A DNA stretch of 64,000 bases from Daldinia sp. FL1419 (Eukaryota; Ascomycota; Sordariomycetes; Xylariales; Hypoxylaceae): the NCBI GenBank assembly GCA_025201765.1, contig MU623437.1, positions 62,001 through 126,000 on the forward strand, written 5' to 3'. Position 1 is the first letter of the stretch, and each line of letters begins with the position of its first letter. This document shows, one piece after another, positions 57,087 through 64,000 of this stretch. The position numbers and the translations under genes are program-made. The notes beneath the pieces were generated by a model. That model was not told the DNA's origin, made no database searches, and saw only the letters and a program-made list of their open reading frames with translations.

Positions 57087-58403
57087 TTAAGCAGCCATCT
57101 GAAGTATCTCGATGATCTTCCCCTTGTCAAGCTTCACCGGATTGACAGGGATACACAAATCGGTCAAAGAGTTCTCCGCCAGGATGTCAAATTTATCGCT
57201 TCCGATATTGAACTGGCTTAGGCTGCGTGGTAACCCAAGAGCGCTGACGAATGATGCCATTAGATCGCCTGGGTTGATAGTGTCCCTGTCCGCCTCCTTT
57301 AATCCGAGGGCCTCGACGACAACTGGTTCGTCCCAGAACGCTGATGATACCATTCGAAGAGAGTCCTGCACCTTCCTGTCACCATGATCCCAATTGTACT
57401 TCATCACAAACGGGAGCATGATGCAGCTTGTTTCGCCATGTCCCACACCCATTGGGCCCAGCTGGTGTCCTATTCCATGCTGTAATGTAAATCAGTAATG
57501 ATGATACACCGGGTTAGACATGGGCAGAACCAATCTAATGCTACATACGCTGGCGCCCATACCACACGACAGTGACTTGACAGCACTCTTGAGCGCAAGC
57601 TGCGTCTGCAAACGCGCACCAAGGTCATCCCACTTCTGCTTAGTGTTCAGCAAGCCTACCAACAAGCTCCGGAGGGCCGCGAGGAGTTCGGTAGTTAATT
57701 CCGGGCTCGCGTGAGGCAAGTTGGCGTATAGACCCTCGGTACAATGGTCAACTGCTCGGACTCCGGTAGAAAGCCAAAAGCGTGCCGGCGTGGATACTGT
57801 AAGTGCGGGGTCGAATACCACGATGTCAGCGACGACAGACTCGTGAATCAAGTTCCTCTTTTCGAAGGTCTGCATATTTGTCGCCGCGCCGGCTGGTGTA
57901 AATTCACCGGCAGACAGGCTCGTCGGTACATTGATAACCGGGATAGTTGCCGGCTTAACCCCGGCGGCTGTAGTGACTAGGTTGGTGAGATCCGGGATAC
58001 ATTTGTCGAATATTTCGTACGCTCTTTGGGTATCTGATACTTCATTCGCGGCGAATAGTCGAGCTAGCTTAACGCCGTCTGAGATTGATCCTGCCCCAAG
58101 AGTAATGATAAGATCTGGATTCTTCACGTTCAGGTCGTCCGCGAGAGCCAGCACATCCTCTAGCGGAGTATGAGGAAGAATGCCATAGCGGACCCCGACG
58201 ATTTTATTTCCGAGGGCGTTCTCGAGGGCTATGAAGGCCTCGGTCCTGCTAATGGATTTGGATACCACGATGTAAATGCGTGAGGCGTGAAAGGTATTCA
58301 CGGCATGGTGAGCACAGGCTCTTTCAAATGTCAAACCGTGCGAGATGTAAGGCCTTAGCTTCGATGGGAAGGCTGCAAAATAAGATTCACCTGGGGCTGC
58401 CAT
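57087..58403 (-). CDS. Iron-type alcohol dehydrogenase, maleylacetate-reductase-like
   Basis: NAD(P)H-dependent reductase of the Fe-ADH superfamily. Two exons, 58403-57549 and 57479-57087, over a 69-base intron (57548-57480); 415 residues. The join restores SCGMGAS|HGIGHQLGPMGVGHGE, which carries the C-terminal metal-site histidines (286, 290, 299). The nucleotide-binding GAGSISDGVKLA (103-114) and PTSLSAGEFTPAG (160-172) fit maleylacetate reductases, which reduce maleylacetate to 3-oxoadipate in aromatic (hydroxyquinol) breakdown. A notable deviation is GVRAVDHCTEGLYA at 214-227: the position four residues before His220, Asp in metal-dependent Fe-ADHs, is Arg216. Divergently placed from the MFS transporter at 59737, so the two may share regulation. 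No intradiol dioxygenase or regulator gene is nearby. Confidence 0.88.
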
Positions 58404-59736
58404 AGTGAATGTAGCTGTTTCATTTTGTCAGTAGCTTTTCATGAAGTTTGGTATGAAAGTCTGATAGAGCAACATGATACCTTCTTGGCTCTTTAGGGTT
58501 GATCCGACTGAGTATGGTTGGTAAAGCTATAAACTTGCTTATCCTCGCGAGTATTCTTGGGTGAATTATCGACAATAGTCGTGTTTAGACAAGATAGAAT
58601 GAAGTCTCTTTAAACGATTTTAAGACGGCTACTCCTCATGAATGAACGGAGCCGATGCGCCCCTATCAATCACCCCATACTCCAACTCGTAGGGTTCAGA
58701 TATCGATGAGCTTCCTATCCCCGTTATGTCCGTCATCTGGTAGCCGACCATGTAACCTTTGGTATCCCATATATTATTAAACTATGCGCGAACACGGAAA
58801 AACTATAGTAAACTGTATAATCGGGTAGGTATCTGGGCTCATCGAAGCTTGTTTGGGAACTTATCCCATTGCTTAGATTGTGGGCGCACTTTGTCTGGGA
58901 ATCGTACCTATACCTGGAAGATTTGTTAACCAACGATAAAGTCTTTAATACCGCTAAATTCATTAGTGATTAGTGACTATCTTGGTTAAGCTATATGAAG
59001 TATATTGTGAAGCGAAGCGAATTAGAGTTGGTATGTTGCAGTATCATGTCAAGCAAATGAGATACTGATGTCCACGAATTGGCTATTCCATAAATCAGAA
59101 TGACGGATTCAAATATCATGATAGGAGCATGAGGGTGTAAGCTAGAGAATTACTTAATTTAGACGTCAAACTTGGACTGAACCCAATCAGAATAGGTAGC
59201 TTATCCGCTCGAGGTCCCGTCGGCTTAAAGGATCACCGGACTCTACACCACTTGGGAGACGGATAAAGGTATGATTTGTGACGGGAGCTGTCGACATCTC
59301 TAGGGGTTGAATGAAGATGGTCTTACTATCTCACGGCTTTTGGATCGTGGATAGATTCGTCGGTACCGACTCGGCTAAAGAGACATCGCCCAGTGTTCGT
59401 AAGTGATCTAATCGATCGCCCTTGTTATTCCCGAGTTCATTGCCAAAGCTATCTACATGCCACCGAGGAATGTGAAAAGCAAGCCCAACACCAAATCACG
59501 AGATAGGAGGTTAAGAATTGATGGCCACTTAACGGCGTCCCTTGTGGAGGGTACCCCCAGCATTCCCGTTACGGCTTGAAACTAATCAGCACACCATCAG
59601 CGGATATCCCCAAATAGATTCCATGAGCATTTTCAAGTAACGGCCATTGATAAGGATCTGGGAGTATTATATGCCACTGGGCTACAACCTCTTGCGCATG
59701 TGCGGCTACCATCTACACGTATCCAACCACGCGGCC
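58404..59736. other. Divergent spacer between Fe-ADH and MFS genes
   Basis: A 1.3 kb region with no gene, between two genes transcribed away from each other, so it must hold both promoters. I see no obvious palindromic zinc-cluster site that I could defend. Confidence 0.4.
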
Positions 59737-61725
59737 ATGTCGTTCACAGACTCGCTCTTCAGAAGCTCAGTTTGGAGCTATGAAACGACCCATGATATTA
59801 TGCTCCGTCGCCTGAGCGACGTTCGTACACCACCCGGGAATATTGCGACGACTAGTTCGCCGGAGCGCCAGTCCAGATTCTCGATCAGCAGCGACGAGGA
59901 CCACCCCACGAGCTCAGGATCCTTCAGCGCAATTCGTTCGCCATTATCCCAGGGATCTCGAAAATCGCAAAATCGAGAAAAGTCCCTACCACCTGTGCCG
60001 AGAGCATATAGTCTCGCACGACAATCGAATGGCCACGTAAGTTTAAGACCTCCTGGGCTTCGAGCTATCGATGAAATATCCTGGCCGATGCCTCCCGGAA
60101 CAAAACCCCCGCCGCGAATTCCTAGAGACTCAGGTTATATGGCTAGCAAGATGTCAAGGATACGCGTAGGCCTCTTTATATCGACGATCTGCACTGCCCA
60201 GCTATGTGCTCGTGAGTTGAGTACCTGGGTAGCTACCACATGGCAATAGTTAATACAAGCGATAGAAGCAGGCATCGGTCAAACATTGGCGATACTCCGT
60301 GAAATAGGGGCTAGCTTTGGTATTGCTAGTACCAGCGATCTGATTTGGGTTCTTGCTGGATATAGCCTGGCTATTGGTACCTTCATCTTAATAGCGGGAA
60401 GGCTAGGCGACACGTACGGATATAAACGAGTATTTCTCGTTGGATTCGTCTGGTCGGCTGTGTGGTCTACCGTTTCAGGATCTGCGATCTATTCAACTCA
60501 CGTCCTATTCATGATATCTCGAGTGTTCCACGGCCTAGGCGCCGCTCTTTCACTCCCAAACGGCCTCGCACTTCTAGGGGTAGCCTACCCTCCTGGGAAG
60601 CAAAAGGCTATGGTTTTCACCCTTGTTGCGACCATGGCGCCCGTGGGTATTATCATCGGGGCAGCAAGCGCAAGTTTATTCGCGTTGGTTTGGTGGCCGT
60701 TGACGTACTGGGTCTTTGCCGTCACGCTTATTTCCATTGCCGCAGTCGGACATTTTACCATACCTGAGCCTCCCCCAAGGGGTGAAATACCCGCCAACCT
60801 TCGCGCTGCAATGTGTGATCTCGATATACCGGGAGCGATCGCGGGGGTTTCAGCGCTCGTGCTGATAAGTTTTGCTTGGAATCAGGCTCCTCTTGTTGGA
60901 TGGCGAGAACCGTATCTTTGGATTGCTCTAATCGTCGGCGTTCTGCTTGCAATACTATTCGTGTTGATCGAAATATACTACGCGCCCAAACCGCTCATAC
61001 CATTCTACGCACTTTCATCCGACGTACCTTTTATTCTGGTTGCGGGGGCATGTGGTTGGTCGTGTTTCGGGATTTGGGCCTCATATACTTGGCAATTTGT
61101 CGAGAATGTTCGCGAGATTCCTCCGCTTCTGGTATGTATAGGCACACTCCGCAGTTAAGCAACCTGGCTGACTCCTATATCACCCAAGGCTACAGCATAT
61201 GTCAGCCCGTGTATTATCGTGGGTTGTCTGGCGACGGTATCAACTGGCTTCGTCCTCCAACGGTTGGGTCCATCCGTCGTCGTATTCATATCGCTCTTGG
61301 GGTTCACTCTAGGGTCTGCGCTTATCGCTACTATGCCTGCTATGCAAATATATTGGACCCAATTGTTCTTTTCTGTGTTGGTCGTCTCTTGGGCAATGGA
61401 TACGGGTTTTCCAGCCACAACGTTGGCTTTATCAAACGCAGTCGAACGAAAGCACCAGGGTACCGCGGCAAGTCTAGTTAGTACTGTGATGAACTATAGC
61501 ATTTCGATTGGCTTGGGTATAGCTAGGACTGTGGAGGCCTATGTGACAAGAGGCGAACAATCCGTAGAGAGTAAGTTGGAAGGGTACCGGGCTGCTCTAT
61601 ATACTGCGATCAGTTTAGCAGGGTTGGGCACTCTTATTTGCTCGATCATTCTATTGAAAATCTTCTGGCGGGAGCAAAGGAGATCTCATAAGCATCGCAG
61701 CGAGCTAGAAGTACAGCAAATCTAA
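59737..61725 (+). CDS. MFS transporter, probably 14-spanner DHA2-like
   Basis: Proton-coupled exporter of small molecules in the plasma membrane. Three exons, 59737-60211, 60266-61131 and 61189-61725, over 54- and 57-base introns; 625 residues from the ATG at 59737 (in-frame ATGs at 59671 and 59698 are possible alternatives). The N-terminal ~140 residues are hydrophilic, Ser/Pro-rich and cytoplasmic. The first splice gives CTAQLCA|QAGIGQTLAIL in helix 1. The MFS motif A is clear (GRLGDTYGYKRVF). The helix 5 antiporter motif is degenerate (APVGIIIGAASASLFA, without the usual GP). Further helices continue to LICSIILLKIF, and a short charged tail ends the protein. The layout resembles ATR1/AZR1-type DHA2 drug exporters. 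Substrate unknown; the divergent Fe-ADH suggests a metabolite link. Confidence 0.88.
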
Positions 61726-63072
61726 GCCTTCCATCGCTGATTGATTATCTGAGCCGTTATCCAATTCCTTGGGTGCATCTTCGACTTCTGCGCGTATGAC
61801 TAACTCAATATCCCTGAAGATATCGCAGATATCGCAGCAGCCTCTTGAATTATCGTTTGCGCATAAGATATATTCAGCCATCAGAGTTTCTAATTTCATC
61901 GCCACGGGCCTTCTAACCTTTGTTGCGAGTAGTCTCTTTCCCCAGTCCTTGCCTATCCCTACCTATCAAACAAGCATAAGTAGAAAAGGCTTCGATGAGA
62001 CTGGTTGGTAGGGTGGTTGGCTTGCTGAGATTGGCGGCTACGGTAAAGCTTTAAGAGTTCACCTGTAAAAGAGATGACCTGCATCACATTACAGACGAGA
62101 CTTAGCGTCGCAATTGCTTCTGCCACGATTGGTTATACTGGCGACTCTGATAAAGTCATAAGATGAGAATATTTAGTCGGGAATATAAGGGAATAAACTC
62201 GACAAGGCTCTCGCCGCAAAGACGCCCAAATAAGCCAAATTACCAAGTAGCCCATGGAACGTCTCATAGCCACCCTCTCGCATAATGCAGCTGCTATTGG
62301 CTGTCATCCTGTATATTGATCGCGGTATTACGCGGGTAATTCGCGAACCTTCTCGGAATTTAGAGTATCTTGTTACTGAGTGTTTTATTGCTAGGTTGAT
62401 TTTAAACGCTGGATTTACTCTGTGAGCCAGTAAATTCACCAGGCACGAAGCTGATGTTGATTTCTCTACTTATAATCGTCATAGAGTTGAGAGTTTTGGG
62501 GTTTGATTACCAAGTTGCCAAAATGACTCGGGTGGTACCTATCCAAGTAGAACCTACCTATGTACCTAGGTAGCACCTACCCGGGCAGCTATGTATAGTA
62601 CCTCTTGGCGTATTGTACATTGCTAAATTGTTATCCCACAGCCACAATAAAAGACAGCTAGGGGTTACCTACTAGGTACTAGGTAGCGCTAACTACCAGG
62701 TAAATACATAGGTCCGAATGACGTGTATGTTGCCCCTCGTTGTTTCGTTAGCCCCTCAATTCGGTGGGAATGGCAGGGGATAGAAACATGCACTACAAGC
62801 TTGTGACACGGCCATAGACAAGTACATAGAATCAGGTGCTAGGTTAAGACTTTATAAGTGATTGAATAAGAAGTCGCATGCCGACGTATTTCATTTAACT
62901 CAGGCCTCCAATTTCGTTCTTTTCTTCAACTCGTCCTAAGCTACCCACTTCTCTACCTATCTACCTATCTATCCATCCATCCATCCATCTCTATACGTTT
63001 GACTCTTTACGTCGCATCCTCTCTGTACTCGTATATCACAATATTACCCCTCAAATCTATTAACCCATCACC
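61726..63072. other. Spacer before the vip1-type gene
   Basis: No gene is visible. Dispersed TAGGTACCTA-type motifs occur at 62533-62590 and 62665-62712. A CTAT/CCAT array occurs at 62951-62990, 80-120 bases upstream of the RRM gene, probably in its promoter or 5' leader. Confidence 0.5.
62533..62590. repeat. TACCTA/TAGGTA motif cluster
   Basis: Several copies including ACCTATGTACCTAGGTAGCA. Same dispersed family; a looser group follows at 62665-62712. Confidence 0.65.
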
Positions 63073-64000
63073 ATGGCTTCCAACTTGACCGTTCTGGTGA
63101 AAAATATTAGCGCAGACGCAAGCGATAACGAAGTTAAGGACTTCTTTAGCTTCTGGTATGCCTACCTACTGATCATACGCACCATTGTCGTCTACTAACC
63201 CCGATCAAATAGCGGCAAGATAACCGAAATCAAGGTCACACCTGGTGAAGGCAACACAAAAGATGCTAGCGTCACCTTCGAGAAGGAGACTGCTGCCAAA
63301 ACCGCACAGCTCCTAAACAATACCCAACTAAAAGGATCGCAAATTTCCGTAATTCCCGCCGATGGCAAAGCCGATGACGGTACTCCTCATACCACCAACA
63401 CCGACCGCGACACCGATGAGATTACCCAGGAAGAAAAGCCCAGAAGCCGTATATTGGCCGAGTACCTTGCCCATGGCTATGTTGTCGGCGACGCAGCTCT
63501 CCAGCGCGCGATCGAGCTCGATCACAAGCACGGCGTGACCAGCCGATTCATGAACACCTTGATGAACCTCGACCAGAAGTACCATGCTACCGAACGTGCC
63601 AAGGCGACCGACCAATCGTACGGTATTACGAACCGAGCCAGCAGCCTCTTTAGCGGTATCAGCTCGTACTTTGAGAAAGCGACAAACTCCCCTACTGGCA
63701 AGAAGCTAGTCAAGTTCTATACCGAAAGCCAGCGTCAAGTGCAAGATATCCATGCCGAGGCGCGCCGCTTGGCTGATCTCAAGAAGGAGGAGCACGGTGG
63801 TTCCGCATACAAGGCTTCGGGGCTTGAGAGGGTTTTCGGTAAGGAGCAGGCTGCAGCAACAACCTCTGGTGACGCCAGTGCTCCAGTAGACCCATGTAAG
63901 CCTCTTTATAACGCGTATAGAAATTGCATCAAAATGGTCACTAACAAGTCGTGTTCAGCTGCGGTCCCCCCGCCTGGTCCCAAGGCCGGTACTGAGGAGT
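63073..64000 (+). CDS. RRM protein of the vip1 type (3' end outside window)
   Basis: RNA-recognition-motif protein similar to fission-yeast vip1. Exons 63073-63155, 63213-63895 and 63959 onward, over 57- and 63-base introns; the last exon runs off the window. The first 80 residues form an RRM: MASNLTVLVKNISADASD (RNP2-like LTVLVKNI), SFC|GKITEIKVTPGEG after the first splice, and DASVTFEKETAAKTAQ (RNP1 region, poorly conserved). Downstream are helical segments (RSRILAEYLAHGYVVGD, LQRAIELDHKHGVTSRFM, TGKKLVKFYTESQRQVQDIH) and a Pro-rich end (AVPPPGPKAGTEE), an order I recognise from vip1-like ascomycete proteins. Good ATG context (CACCATGGC). Codon use is strongly C-ending, suggesting high expression. 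Confidence 0.88.

Noticed and set aside
57087..61725. Secondary-metabolite gene cluster
   Set aside because: Only one reductase and one transporter; no synthase, tailoring oxygenase or regulator is found in the flanking 10 kb.

Overview
The window is nuclear DNA of a filamentous ascomycete, most likely a sordariomycete (possibly Xylariales; the order is inference). The evidence is short 48-154 base introns with GTATGT/GTAAGT-type donors and CTAAC-like branch sites, fungal-specific protein families, long intergenic stretches full of short tandem repeats, and a dispersed TAGGTACCTA-type motif. I recognise twelve intact or near-intact genes, two decayed genes, one P/Q/Y-rich remnant and one weak orphan frame. 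I found no tRNA, rRNA, CRISPR array, intact transposon or PKS/NRPS gene.

Layout: 1-2.9 kb non-coding; 2.9-5.1 kb ADGF/ADA2-type adenosine deaminase; 6.4-7.9 kb conserved multi-spanning membrane protein; 8.8-12.4 kb a graveyard in which a decayed DUF7025/AAA ATPase-like gene (minus) lies head to head with a decayed STAND-like gene (plus); 12.7-14.6 kb FAD-dependent oxidoreductase; 15.6-16.1 kb GNAT acetyltransferase; 16.1-20.2 kb minisatellite-rich spacer; 20.2-22.9 kb 920-residue coiled-coil protein; 22.9-27.1 kb spacer with an assembly gap; 27.1-29.9 kb BYE1-type PHD/TFIIS/SPOC regulator; 31.3-32.3 kb proteasome alpha-3 (PRE9/PSMA4); 33.1-34.6 kb GMPPA-type mannose-1-phosphate guanylyltransferase; 35.3-36.2 kb single-pass membrane protein; 36.2-45.7 kb desert with a second assembly artefact; 46.3-47.5 kb conserved fungal protein of the type often called 'vegetative cell wall protein gp1'; 47.5-57.1 kb desert; 57.1-61.7 kb divergent pair of an iron-ADH/maleylacetate-reductase-like enzyme and an MFS transporter; 63.1 kb to the end a vip1-type RRM protein, cut by the window edge.

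The window mixes housekeeping genes (27-35 kb and the right end) with accessory stretches. The accessory parts are the decayed STAND/AAA pair, which looks like remains of the nonself-recognition type of fungal gene, and the enzyme/transporter pair, which could act together on an aromatic breakdown product or a small metabolite. Most coding sequences here are split, so I rebuilt exon joins by reading across GT-AG introns; they are given in each entry.

The strongest non-gene observation is that both poly-G/poly-C regions (23.35-23.57 kb and 42.38-42.55 kb) have the same anatomy: exactly 20 G, then a 'smeared' homopolymer-rich copy of the sequence lying just downstream, then a long C run, then the clean copy. 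They are best read as assembly artefacts, not biology. I did not find a clear new biological system; the best leads are the decayed head-to-head gene pair, the hendecad-repeat coiled-coil protein and the Fe-ADH/MFS pair.
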